The notes under the pieces were generated by a model. The model was not told where the DNA came from. It saw only the letters and a list, made by a program, of their open reading frames with translations, and did not search any database. This document shows, piece after piece, positions 12,456 to 24,427 of a stretch of 64,000 bases of DNA (its first letter is position 1; each line of letters starts with the position of its first letter). Origin of the DNA: Apostichopus japonicus (lineage: Eukaryota > Echinodermata > Holothuroidea > Aspidochirotida > Stichopodidae); assembly GCF_037975245.1 (NCBI RefSeq), contig NC_092569.1, positions 18,333,501 to 18,397,500 on the forward strand, read 5' to 3'. The position numbers and the translations under genes are program-made.

Positions 12456-15400
12456 TGTTTGCTAACCAAAGTTTTGTATCTTTACATTCTTGTCTGGATT
12501 TCTCTCTCTCAGCTCCTTACAGGCTGTCAGATTGTGGATGCCACCAATAACTTCATAATGGTATCCATTTGCCTGAAAGAAAAATTTGTTACAAAATGTG
12601 AAAATGAATATATCAGTAACTTAAGTCAAAGTAGCGTAATGTCAGACTTTTGTCCTCAAAGATCAGGTGTAATTGACATGCAAACAGAAAGCCACAGGGC
12701 TTAGTGATTCCTTTGCCTATTGTTATTGTAGGGCATTGGAGGGGAGAGTTCTACTGAGTACTTGGGATCCACAGTGAAATGGAAAAAAAATCTCTTGCAA
12801 CTATTAGCAAAGGAGAACTAAATGTGTACTCAAAGATATGGTGTGGACAACCCTGAGTTATCATGTTTTCAAAGGTTTTTAATATTATGATGTATGTAGG
12901 AATCCACATGTCAAGTAAAAGATCTGTTCATGTTGTTCTTCTTGTCTAGGGCTAATATTGCCATGTGCATGGTGAGGTACCATGTTCAAGAAGTTTTTCA
13001 GACTGAAATTAACTGACCTTGAGTGACCTTGACCGAAACAGCCAAAAAAAAAGAAGACAAATGCTTAATTCCTATCAAATTTGAAATTTACCAAAACTTC
13101 ACTTCTTCAGCTAGAAAAGTTGTCAGTTGTTGACCACTAGTGACCTCAAATGACCTTGACTTCTCCCAACACACTATCAGCTGAGTATTTACTAAGAGTG
13201 TCTTCATACTGAGCATTAACTTCATGCAAGCTGTACTTAGTGAGATATGTTTTCAGAATTTAACTAAAATTTACCTCAAATGACATTTGACCTCAAAAAA
13301 GTTAACATTATAGATGGCAAGTATTCAATCAGAGGAACAAATTTGACATTCTATGTAGCTTTATTCTTTGAGTTAGCTCATTCACAAAGTTTTCAGGTTT
13401 AGACCATTGGTTATCTCATATGACCTTTGGCCCCTCCCAAAGCAATAGCAGTGAAGAATTTACTAAGGTGGTAGATACCGAATACATTCTTCTAATTGTT
13501 CAAAGTGTGAACTATATGTAAGCTGTACATGGTGAGATAACCTGTTAACAAAGTTTCAGATTTTTAGGTGGTGTGGACCTCAAACAATTTTTGACGTACT
13601 AAGTAACAGCAAGTGGTAAGCACTCGATTGAGGGATAAGCATACTAATTTCACTTAACCTTTACTTCAGTAAGGTCATTTATAGGGTTTATAACGGTTGA
13701 CCACTGGCAATTAAATAACAATTGCAGCTGAGAATTTGCTAAGGGGTAGCTTTCTACCAAGTATGAACTTCATGCATATTGCACTTGTTGAATTATCAAA
13801 GTTTTCAAAATTTGAGCTAAGGCATCTCTCTCTCACATATGCACACACAAGCAGTCACTGCTGCATGGGTTTTGATAAACAATTATGAAGCTCCATTATA
13901 AAAATCACTTTATAATCAAGTGCTGATTACTCACCGTGGGTTCTGAAAAATTCTCCAAGTTTTCCAAAGTTGTTGCTATAACAGTCAGTGGTTGATATTG
14001 TGGTTGTTAAATTCTAACATAGCCTCTTTTAGTTTGGTGAGAAATTACACATTCACTTCTCTCAACTTCCGACCAACTTCTAGATTTTCTATGTCAATAT
14101 TTGCAACACCTGTGGAGAAGTAAAAACGATGGTAAGTAAATTTCTGCAAAGCTAACATCAACTGACAGGGAAATGCCATACTGTAGGTATGCAAAAGGTT
14201 TTCCGTAAACTTTGTAAAGCTAAAAATACTATTCAAACCAAATGAACACAGTGACTATAGTGATTGTTAAAGTATGTTGAAAAGCAATGTTCAATTAATG
14301 AACACATTATTAATGGGGTTCTGACCCCTCCATGATAACACTCAAATAAAAACTGATACTTCTATTGATGTTGTAAATTTCTGGTGAAAAGTCAACAGTT
14401 GAGGCAGTTCTTAATGGGCATGCAGTAGGAGGCATACAGATGGCTCAGTATGAAGGACACTGCACAGAAACTGATGTAAAATGAATTTAACAGCTGCCTA
14501 CTGTCCTTTTAGTTGTGGGTTGCTGAATATTACTCATACAGTATGCGGGCCCACCATGGTAGCCACAGGAGAAAATTTTGACTAACAAAAGGCCAAAAAT
14601 AGATTGCTGAAAATGGAAGATGATTGTTTTAGCATCTAGGACAAACTTTTACCAATGTTTTTTCGTGTTGAAAGTTAATGCTTATTCAAATTCTCTTCAA
14701 TTTTTCTTTTTGTCCAGTAAATTGGTGAACCAAAAGGTTTGGTTTTTTTTTCCCTTTGTTTTTTGGTGGGCCAGATTAGATTGTCTGGCATGCTCAATCT
14801 GGCTAGTAGGGGCCCCCTGTTCTAAAACCACAACAGTTCCAATTCCTGAGGCAGTATATTGTACTGCTACCGTACCTGACAGCTTCTAAGGGTTCTCACC
14901 TAAGAATGCTGCATTAACTTCCTTCTTGATGAATTCTAAAGGGCTGACAACTGGCTGATCCTTATTACTCTTCCTCTTTTTGTGAAGCACAGGTTACCCT
15001 TTGCTGAGCCTTTCTTTTCTCTTTACTTCCTGATGTTGAGGGTCTGTTTTAAAGTGGAAAAGAGCAGTTAGTAAACCTGAATATGATAATATGCTAGTGT
15101 CCTTTGACTCCTTGGACTCCAATATCTCAACCCCAATCTTGGCCCAATGTCTGACCCAGAGGGGAGAAGGGGTACACATGAGGCTTTCACCCCCATGAAA
15201 TTGAAGACTGTAAACATTTTACTGCACTGGTGCATGTCAGTCTCTGAAGCAATAATATTCCTTGTTACTATATCATATTGATTCAAAACTAATTATATAG
15301 TTGCAATAAAATTTTAGGATTTTGGAGTAGCCGACAACAGGAACGAAATTAGGATTTAGGAGCACTTCACGTTTTAACAATTTTGATATGTTAACACTAT

Positions 15401-15611
15401 CCTGGCTTCACTGATTAAATAGGCTTAGGGCCTAGCTCTTGCTAAGTTGGAGTTGGACGTGACAATGTTATTTTCTACGAAATTTTAACAGATTTGTATT
15501 TGCAAACAACAAAGACACACGTTGTTTTTTTTTTTAAATGAAAGCTGAAGGTTAAGGAACGTGAAGCATCAATCGAATTAATCAAATAGCTGCACGAAAT
15601 TAGGACTCACC
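12456..15611 (-). CDS. ParB/sulfiredoxin-fold-like protein gene, partial exon model
   Basis: Minus-strand exons can be read at 15043-14900 (PSTSGSKEK..., then PLEFIKKEVNAAFLG), 14109-14049 (VANIDIENLEVGRKLREVN), 13975-13935 (NNFGKLGEFFRTH) and 12572 to about 12490 or 12456 (NGYHYEVIGGIHNLTACKEL). A non-coding first exon probably ends at 15611 with a consensus donor. The 15043-14900, 14109-14049 and 13975-13935 exons join in compatible phases through GT-AG sites. The order, an I-ENL...GR.LRE start and then a YEVIGG.H...A motif, resembles ParB/Srx-fold domains known in bacterial partition proteins and in scattered invertebrate proteins. Problems: an extra base in the A-run near 14990 breaks the first coding exon, and at least one exon between 13935 and 12572 is missing from my model. 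The function is unknown. It may belong to the surrounding mobile element rather than the host. Confidence 0.45.
12960..13920. repeat. degenerate repeats with TGACCT motifs
   Basis: Several diverged units of roughly 200-250 bp recur, each with phrases such as TGACCTCAAATGACCTTGAC, TTTACTAAG, CTTCATGCAAGCTGTAC and GTGAGATA. They lie in what would be an intron of the minus-strand ParB-like gene. They look like an old interspersed or tandem family and not coding sequence. Confidence 0.6.
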
Positions 15612-16075
15612 TTTGATGTTGTGACCTAGCCTACACAGACTTCAATCTGGAAATAGTGTGCACGCTACCTAGGGCCTAAGTTAGAGCCCGTAGAGGCCCC
15701 TTTTCTTCTAAGTTCTATTTGAGGCGTATTACAACGAACCGAACTTGTCAGAAAAATTGGCAAAATCGCATGGTCAATAACTTCCTGGGCTCCTGCCTTT
15801 AATTGTACCGTAAATTGTCGAGAGGACTAATAAATTTAAAATGCCGGTATATCCTAGTCATTGAATCAACTTGAAGTAGGCCTAACGTTTAATACTAACT
15901 CACATCATGTAGTGTACTTCACTTGTTCACCTTTGACCCTCAAGTTTTATGTCAAATTCACGTACGTACATAATATAAGCTTAAGGAGGTAGCACTTGTA
16001 TGTTACTACGCGACTGTGGTCGCCGTTTTCTTGTTCGTCGGAAAATATCACAGAAACAGATTGTAGTAGTAGAAA
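15612..16075. other. upstream region of the ParB-like gene
   Basis: It contains the probable non-coding first exon (ending at 15611 on the minus strand) and its upstream sequence. No clear TATA box is visible. Nothing else was recognised. Confidence 0.35.
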
Positions 16076-16083
16076 CCGTCAGG

Positions 16084-16817
16084 CAGGGGCGTAGCGAGCG
16101 GGGGGGGGTGTGGGGGGGGGGTGTCACACCCCCCAATAATTTGGTCGCTGTCGGCAAATTTTGGGTCTGTCGGCAAAAGGAGAAAAGGTGAAGAGAGCGG
16201 AAGGGGAAGAAAGAAGGAAAGCTGAATAGAAAAAGGAGAACGGGAGCTTCTTCCGTGCCAAATTTGATTTAAAATATGCACCAGATTGCATCTAAGGACG
16301 TTCAAACTAATTTTTCCAAAGGGGAGGGGTAGACCCCCTACCCTTAGACCCCTCCCCCATTTCAGTCACCACTTCCAGATCCGTCGGCAAATCAAATTTG
16401 ACTTAAAATATGCACCAGATTGCATCTAAGGACGTTTCAAACTAAAACCTTTCCAAAGGGGAGGGGGACACCCCCTCCCCTTAGACCCCTCCCCCATTTC
16501 AGTCACCACTTCCAGATCCGTCGACAAATCAAATTTGACTTAAAATATACATCAGATTGCATCTAAGGACGTTTCAAAACTAAAAATTAGACCCCTCCCC
16601 CATTTCAGTCACCTCTTCCAGATCCGTCGGCAAATCAAATTTGACTTAAAATATGCACCAGATTGCATCTAAGGACGTTTCAAAACTAAAACTTTTCCAA
16701 AGGGGAGGGGGACACCCCCTCCCCTTAGACCCCCCATTTCAGTCACCACTTCCAGATCCGTCGGCAAATCAAATTCTCCACACCCCCCCCAACAAAAACC
16801 CCTTCGCTACGCCCCTG
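16084..16817. mobile_element. hAT-like non-autonomous element with 8-bp target duplication
   Basis: The element begins CAGGGGCGTAGCGA and ends with its reverse complement, TCGCTACGCCCCTG. It is flanked on both sides by CCGTCAGG (16076-16083 and 16818-16825). Eight-base duplications and CAGGGGCG termini are typical of the hAT superfamily. The 734-bp interior has no transposase. It consists largely of four imperfect copies of a unit of about 130 bp (16258-16780) containing ATGCACCAGATTGCATCTAAGG and TTCCAGATCCGTCGGCAAAT. A related stretch occurs in the fragment at 21703-22110. Confidence 0.92.
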
Positions 16818-16825
16818 CCGTCAGG

Positions 16826-18645
16826 AGTGTCACTCGTTGACTTGTTAAATGGCTGTCAGCTTTGCTTGTTATTGCACTTGCTTCAAGTAGCATTTTTTCA
16901 CTCACAATCAAGTCAGAATTGATTGAAATATCTTTTCTAATCAGTTTGGGTTGAGGACAAGCCACACTACATGACACGGACGTTTTTTTCGTCAAAGTCA
17001 GTCTAGAGCAATGTATAGGGTGTCCATTATGTGCTTGCATCAACAACTTAAAAATAGTAATACACAAAATATGACGACAGATCATGAAGAAGTTCGAATT
17101 CAAAGTATAACGTTAAATGCTTGTCTACACTGCGGTTGGACACCTGCAATCACAAATAAGTTACGCTTGGCAGTTACATTAGCACACTGCGGTTCAAGCG
17201 TCCTTTGACTCGAGTCAGAGAACAATAGTATTCACTGTTGATGTCAGTTCTGTATGAAGATAAAAAACACTGATAATGTGCATTCTGACAGTTAACCCAC
17301 CACAATGGAGGTTATAGGTCGGTTAATTACGCGGTGACTTGATTCGGTTTTTCAAGAATGGTATGGTTTAGACATTTTATCCTTCACTGACCTTTTCAGG
17401 TTTGCCAAGCAGAATTACCAGAGATTCTTAGACTCCAGAAGTTATAAGTACCATATACAGTGTCAAAACTCCTTTTTATTCTCAGAGGGTTATGGAATAA
17501 TTTGTCTGAGAAAGTTGTACTTGCAAGTAGTGTACGAACATGGGAAGTATCACTTCCTTGGTAAGAAAGGCTTTGGGTGTTCATTTAGAATATTTGAGAA
17601 CAAATGGAGAGTGAATGCTTCCAGGAAAGTACTCTTTGAAAACGCCTAGCAATTTTAGCGTGCTATGATTTGGGGCGATTGGCTATGCACTTTCAATTTA
17701 TTTTAAAAGCATACCCATATACATGCAAGAACCAAAAACTCCACTTGGTTATTCTTAACACAAAATATATTTCATTATACGGAAATAAGTCCAAAATTTT
17801 TCCTCACCTTAATGCTGTTTGGGATCGGCGGTATATTTCGAATCTTCATGTAATTGGTGACAAGGGCTCTTTGGTTCCAAAAGTAGAGTCCGGACAAGTC
17901 CGAAAAAAAGAAAAATCTTGAGTCTTCCTCTGCCACACACCAATTTCTTGGTCTCGTCATTTTATAAAATTATTATTTAGGCGTTTCGAACTTTTTCGCA
18001 ACTTCGGCTCTACGATTTTGCGTTTGGTGCATCCGTGCATGAGCAGTCTAACCTTGTCAGGGTATAAATACGTTGGCGGTCTGAACAACTCCCTGGTCTA
18101 ACAAACGTATACGTATGTGTATGCAACTACCACAGTGAAAATTAACGATATCAAATAATAGTGCGGATGTTTGTGGTAGAAAAAAGACAACAAAGTCTGG
18201 TTGAACATCTCCACGTTTGCGGTCAACATCGAGAGGGCCGATGAAAGATGATATTACGTAATCATTCCTATCACGTTGCGTTCTCTCACACAGGAAATGA
18301 AGGTTAACGTTTTTTAAGTTGACGACATGCCATGGCCTTAGCCTTTATTTAGAACTATAGTTGTAAATAATGAAAACAGTGTGTTTGGCGAATAGGATCA
18401 TTTATATACCTACCAGTATGTGTATGCATGGAGGTCAAAAACAGGTAAAAAAACCAGGTAAAATGGAGGTAAAAACAGTTTAACCTCCATGGAGGTAAAA
18501 ACAGTTTTCCCTCCATGGTGTATGCATGTGTGCATGCGTGAGTGTATGTATGCAATGCATGTACGTGTATAGGTATGGATGGATGGGAATAACAAAGAAG
18601 CTGCATTAAACAAATATATGATGCATTTCATTGAAAATAAGGCTG
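16826..18645. other. no gene recognised
   Basis: Open frames at 17011-17208, 17396-17584 and 17670-17921 have no domain or splice support. Near 18424-18520 a short unit (GGAGGTAAAAACAG) repeats imperfectly, followed by a TGTATG-rich patch. Confidence 0.45.
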
Positions 18646-18649
18646 CAAT

Positions 18650-18775
18650 AATATATATATATATATATATACATATATATATTTATATATATATATATAC
18701 ATAAATATATATTTCTATATACATATATATATATACATATATATATATATTTATTATTATTATCATTATTATTAT
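18650..18775. repeat. compound (TA)n / (ATT)n microsatellite
   Basis: TA repeat with interruptions passes into an ATT run. The run lies at the 3' side of the minus-strand Penelope-like relic. Confidence 0.93.
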
Positions 18776-18844
18776 TATTATAGAAAACCAGAGAAATAAG
18801 ATATGACTCATAATTGACAAATAAGGAGTAAAGTTTTAGAAAAT

Positions 18845-19345
18845 ATATTAGAATTTCGGTCCCCTTGGGGCCTTCGTTAGCAATACTTGGCAGTCGAATG
18901 AAAAGTACAAAATATACTAACACAATGAAATTTTGACGCTAGATAAGTGTAAGTTGCATTGATGGAATTAAAAACCAAATAAACCATGACTATACAGGAA
19001 GCGGATGAATGAGCAAAGAACGGATAACATGTTTGTAGAACTGATAGTTGTTAAGGCACTTAAGGGGTCCCAAGTCTTTGTCGAGGCCGGTGACTTAATA
19101 CGAAAGATCCAATCGATTTCTTTACGTTTACGTTCAGTAGCGAATTTGAAGTTCGAGGCAATTAAAATACATTTTTAGTTTTTGAGAGAATGTCTATGAA
19201 GATTGAAATGTTCGGAAACGGGGAATCTGATCAAATTATCTCGAAATATACTATTTGTGATTACTAAAACGTAAGCGGAACCGGGAGCCTGTTCACCTAC
19301 ATAATTGCCCTCTTTGCAAAGTACACAATAGAAAATGTAAATAAC
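18845..19345 (-). mobile_element. Penelope-like element, GIY-YIG endonuclease relic
   Basis: Minus-strand translation gives a degenerate GIY-YIG domain as found at the C-terminus of Penelope-like retroelements. It shows a CKEGNYVGE start, a FPVSEHFNLHRHS block with the conserved HFN...H spacing, then FKFATERKRKEIDWIFR with the conserved glutamate-rich helix. At least one in-frame stop (after HSLKN) and further stops after KTWDP show it is dead. Downstream, AACGAAGGCCCCAAGGGGAC resembles the terminal hairpin-like string of this group. No reverse-transcriptase portion is visible upstream. Confidence 0.72.
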
Positions 19346-19584
19346 ATACCACAAAAGAGGGAATGGGGATAGTTGACTATAGTCTTAGACCCGTTACCGT
19401 TAAATATCATTGAATTTCTGTTATTGCGTGATTCCTGAAGAACAGATAAATGAAACGTTAACCTATGTGTACAACAAATTTTACATCATTACTCACTATC
19501 ACACATTCCCACTAGGATATTTTTAGTATTCAACAGGGTTGTATACATTTAGGTTGTCCCTTGCAATTTTAAAGTGAGTGTACG

Positions 19585-20902
19585 CAGGGACGTAGCTAAG
19601 GCCTGAAGTTGGGGGGGGGGGGAGGCAGTGGCTGAAATTCCAACTGGATGGGTTTTGGAGCCAGAAAATTCCGACTGCTGCCTTGTATCCCCCCCCCCCC
19701 CCAAACCCGCACTACTCGTGAACGATACGGTGAGTGTTAGTCAGACATCCCATCTTTCGCGACTGCAATTTTGTTCCGATTTTTTTGCGGTACATTTGTA
19801 GCACTGGCCCTCACTTCACAAACTTATTAATCACTCTGGTTAAGCGGGTAAGCAACTGAGTTGAGTTATCTGCTTGATAGGCTACATAGACTACTAACTA
19901 CAAAAGCTATGTTAATGTAACAAAGGGGAAAACCATTTTTCAACAAATTATATTCGACGACATAGTGAATTACCCCAAAATACAGTGCTTTTTCCTAGCG
20001 CGCTTAATATTATTTTCTTGGGGGGGGGAGGCTATTTATCACTTGCATGAAAACAATTTCAATTGTTCACATCATTCCAACTGAGCATTATGGAATGAAA
20101 TGAACACTTAAACATTTTGCAGGAAAATGTTGAGTTGACGACTGATACGATAAGTTACTAATCAATTAAACATTTTGCAGAAATTTTTCAATTGCTCCAT
20201 TGGAATGAAGTGAACAATTGAACATTTTGCCAAAACATGTCCAATTGACAAGATAAGATATGTTGTCAATTAAACATTTTGCAGAAAATTTTTCATTGCT
20301 CAGATGGAATGAAGTGAACAACTGAACATTTTGCAGCAAAATGTCCAATTCACGAGATATGATAAGTTGTCAATTAATCATTTTGTAGAAAATTGTTCAA
20401 TTGCTCAGTTAAAGCAACTAAGCAATCCAACATTTTTTTTTTTTTTATAAGATTTTATCTTGTTATCTAAACAATTTACTGAAAAATTTCACCCTATGGG
20501 GCAAAGTTTTTCTCATGTTGATGGCACTTTAAAGCTTCCGTAGATAAGCATTGAGCGTTTTTATCGTATACGTTGTACAGTAATTTTATTAGGCATTTCT
20601 TTTTACAGTATTCAAAATCGCACGAAGTTTTGTATGGTGGAGTATAAAGATCGCGAGATACAATTTCTAAATGTGACAAGGAAAACGTGGTAAATATGAC
20701 TGATTAAAGGTCAATTTTGACCGAAAATTGTAGGTCACTCACAAATTACAAGAATATATGAAATTAGAGTGCGACAGTCGGAAAAATTAGAGTGAGACAG
20801 TCGGAAATTCGGACTGTCGCACTCAAATTTTCCAACTATCATCAGTTTTACAAAGATTGGGGGTGGGTGTGAGACACCCCCACCCCTCTAGCGACGTCCC
20901 TG
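19585..20902. mobile_element. hAT-like non-autonomous element with 8-bp target duplication
   Basis: It starts CAGGGACGTAGCTA and ends TAGCGACGTCCCTG, which are near-perfect inverted termini. AGTGTACG is present on both sides (19577-19584 and 20903-20910). At 1318 bp there is no transposase frame. The interior has G and C runs (19609-19622, 19690-19702) and a set of tandem repeats at 20040-20440. Confidence 0.9.
20040..20440. repeat. tandem repeats inside the hAT-like element
   Basis: About four imperfect units of roughly 110-125 bp contain CAATTAAACATTTTGCAGAAA, CAATTGCTCA, GGAATGAAGTGAACAA and a ...CCAATT...GATA segment. Their restriction to the element interior suggests amplification during or after transposition. 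Confidence 0.75.
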
Positions 20903-20910
20903 AGTGTACG

Positions 20911-21702
20911 CATACACACGGCACGTCGAATAATACACGGGCGAAACTCGCAGTGTCCTGCATTACCATTGAACTTCTGAGTTCGTATATTTTTCAAGAA
21001 ACCGACACGGATACATACGACAACGTATACCAATATGTAAATGTCTCTCAAGATCGGTATGTCATAGGCACCTATAGATGACTGAATTTCCCAGTGAGGT
21101 AAAATTCCTCCTAGATGGTAATCAAACGGTTTAAGAATTTTACCCAAAGGTGACCATATTTTAATATGTAGCATATATGGGGCCAATACATCATAACTTT
21201 AAGCCTTCGAAATAACCTATTGTAGTTGCATATAACAAGGTTTGAACCTAACTGGAGACCAAAACTTCCCCGTATGCAACACCTTTGAAAAATAAAGAGG
21301 CGCGGGGGGGGGGGGGTCGGAAAGAGGATTCAAGAAAGTTTGTAATATATAGGCTTCTTAAATAGTGCAGTTCCTAAAGGGTCTACTCGTTTGTATTGGG
21401 TTTTAATGCCTTCTAAATCGCTTAATTTTCAAACAGTTTCTGTGAAGACTACTATATTTCAGTCATACTTTCTCAAGCGTGGGCACAATGCCTAAGCGTG
21501 GGCACAAGAAAGCGTGGGCACACATGCATGTTAACCAATATGTATATGTGTAGTGTACGCGGCTGCGTGCAGTACATATGTTATCTATGTATATATGTTA
21601 ATCGTAATGTCTTTTTCCCGTTTTGATAGATGGGCTATAGTATGGGGTGCCTCCTATGATAGTAAGAAACCAGTTACCATTAAGTACCATTGACGTACCC
21701 AT
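20911..21702. other. no gene recognised
   Basis: Short G-run at 21305-21316. A short direct repeat of AAGCGTGGGCACA occurs three times near 21475-21523. Nothing coding. Confidence 0.45.
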
Positions 21703-22110
21703 CAGTGGCGTCGCCGAAGGGGGGGGGGGGCTGGGGCCTGAAAAAAATCGTGCCCCAGGTGCCCTTCCTCTTCAGATGCGGTTGTAGTGTTAAAAAAAAA
21801 ATACTCAGAAAAAAATCTTTATTTGCCTAAATTAAAAACATCAATATTGGACAGATGCAAGCCCGAAAATTACTTCAAGTTGCTAAATATAGCACCAGAT
21901 TGCATCTGAGGACCCTTAAAATTGATCCAAAATTCACAAAGTGGAAGGGAGAACTCTCCCCTATCACCCCTCCCCCTGGACGGCATTTAACAATACACAT
22001 TGTGCCTCCATAAGTAAGTGATGTGCCCCCCCCCCCCCTCTTTACTACATGAAAGAGGACAGTAATGATGGATGAAGAACCCGAAGTACATCTGTTTTTC
22101 CGTATCACAT
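21703..22110. mobile_element. hAT-like fragment, right end not found
   Basis: It begins CAGTGGCGTCGCC followed by a G-run, in the style of the intact hAT-like elements nearby. At 21891-21990 it shares AGCACCAGATTGCATCTGAGGA and a CCTCCCC block with the interior repeats of the 16084 element. I did not find the right terminus or a duplicated GTACCCAT, so it is probably truncated. Confidence 0.5.
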
Positions 22111-24410
22111 ATTATTTCACAAAAATTACAAAATTTAAACCCCAATGACGTGCGGGCATAATCTATACGAATTCAATACATCACTAACTATAGGTGGTGG
22201 CGAGATCCCCAACCCTAAATGTGATAGATTTTGTGTATAACTTCTGCATATCAGTTTCCAATCTTATTTCCGAAAATATTAATCAATAAGAAGTGCTGAA
22301 TATGAACAAATCCTAAATGAGAGTATATGCCTAGAGTCGGCGAATAAACAATTTTGGTTGTAAAATATATACATGATATTTTTCTCAAATTGATACATAT
22401 GACCTTGAATTTTACCCATCTTTTTAATTGTGTTAATGACAATGACATATGTAAAGGAGGATTTTGTAACACCTTTAGATCCAGAGATATGTGTGTTTTC
22501 CACGTCGCAAAAAAGTACGCCCTCTGTTCCATCTTGTTGCTAAAATGTGTTTTTTCCCTCTTTTGTTGGAGACTAGGTATTTTCCTTTATATAGTAACAT
22601 TATTCAGCTAGGAGTTGATCACAATGCACAGAGTAAATTGGTAAATTTGTATAATTATACTCCAAACAAAATTAAAATAACCCTATCAATTAGACACAAG
22701 CATTTTACTGTTTTCCAAAATTATCATGGAAGTTTGATGTATTTTGCCACATTAGGAGGCTTTAAATGTATTGTCAATGTTAGTGCGATTAATTAAGTGA
22801 AAATAGCTATGGGTTGAGCGCCGTAGGCTAGGACTATATTGTAATGGACTTGTCGCAACAGAAATGTGTATGTGTATGTGTATAGGTGAGGCGGGGGGGG
22901 GGGGTGGGGATATAATGATATTCTTTATAGCAAGTGATTTTAATGTTATGATCACAAGCTGGCTGAAAAAATATACCATAATTTATCTTACAAGCATGCA
23001 GCTATTTTTTTTGGGTGGGGAGGGGGGAGGGGAGGTGGTCAGGTCGACCGTTGTTTATATAGCATCAGCAAAGTCGTTGGGAGCTGGGGTTAGCATCGAT
23101 GTGGGGCAGATCTCCATGCCCCTGCCCCCATACCCCACCGTGCTACTGTTTACACAAGTGAAAGCGACATTTTCCAAATGTATACATGTAAACCACAAAT
23201 GAATACTTCTACAGAAAGGCTAACCTAACACAAATAAGACTATATGCATGTGTGTTTGACAAGTAATACTGATGAGAACTCCGCATAGTGCATATTTTTA
23301 CACAGTACAACTAAACAAGTCTACTACAGTACTATTATAAAGGTTACCAGAGTTAGCCTTTTCACACAATAGATCTAGCGTATTTTTTTTTCACCTTTCT
23401 AGGGTTCCAGCATACGTTTTATCAAAAATCGCACCAAATCGGTAATTCACAAAATAATTACTTTGTTTTCTGAAACTTTGAGACCAAATTACCACTTGGC
23501 AACCCAATAAAATATATTTATAGGCTTCCGTGGCTTTTACACTATAATACCGCGTGAACTGCTTTAATATTAATGGGTTTTTCATACTTGGGTTTAAAAT
23601 CCACAGTTAATTTTCTTGTATTATTTCCTGATTGTTATTAACCGTTTTAACTTGTTAAAATAATCACTGGACTGCCTATGATATGAATCAGTGCAACGAA
23701 CAGTCAACGAATTATTGAAAACAACACATAACAAGTGAGTGAAACTGATTATCTAGCGTTTTCTGGGGTTTTATTTTGGCAAATCTAACGTTTTTTTGTT
23801 ACTTGTCGCTGGTAACCCTGATTATTATTATGCTAACCGTAAATGACCTTTTGCCACCCCGTACTAGTTTTAAGTGATTGACAGATCAGCTGTGCCGCAA
23901 CCCATTACAACTCCCTGGTAGTACAGTAGATACTGTAAGTTTAATCGCACAAAAACATCGTGTGTTATGACACATACGTTGTACTCCCTGTCCCAGGGCA
24001 ACTCCGAATATTGAGCCTATCGTTTTAAATTCTACACTTGTTGCTAGCGTCCATACTGACACGATTTTTATCGTCAACTCTTCTTCGAAATCGGGTGTTT
24101 TTCGTAAAAAGCTTGCATCCTGAATTCCTGACCATTGTCGATACAATACAACATAATAATCATAACTGACCTATGAATCTTACGTAGCATTGTCACTCTA
24201 GGCCATGAACCTTGAAAACGAAAGTTTTGGACCAAATGTACTACTAGTACGCGATTTCCGGCTGCGAGTGACACATTTCCAATCCGAATTTTTTACCGGC
24301 CCGGGCAAGGATCAGATCCATAGTACGGCTCGAGTGCAAATGCGACTGGATCAATGCATCAGTTTACCCCGTGGAGAGATGATCGTCTGATAAAATCAGA
24401 GGATCTGATC
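22111..24410. other. no gene recognised
   Basis: Mixed AT-rich sequence with G-runs at 22891-22903 and 23016-23035. Open frames on both strands (22251-22796, 22864-23202, 23886-24390) show no domain. The last part precedes the TATA box at 24420. Confidence 0.45.
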
Positions 24411-24419
24411 TGGATCTTG

Positions 24420-24427
24420 TATAAAAG
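24420..24427 (+). promoter_or_regulatory. TATA box of the transposase-like gene
   Basis: TATAAAAG is followed about 30 bp later by a probable short non-coding first exon ending at 24459 with the consensus donor GTAAGT. This is a plausible promoter for the plus-strand gene relic that follows. Confidence 0.45.

Noticed and set aside
17011-17208. Open frame with two CxxC-like spacings
   Set aside because: The cysteines do not form a complete zinc-finger pattern and there is no splice support.
21475-21523. Short triple AAGCGTGGGCACA repeat as a regulatory element
   Set aside because: Only three imperfect copies and no nearby gene; no basis for a function.
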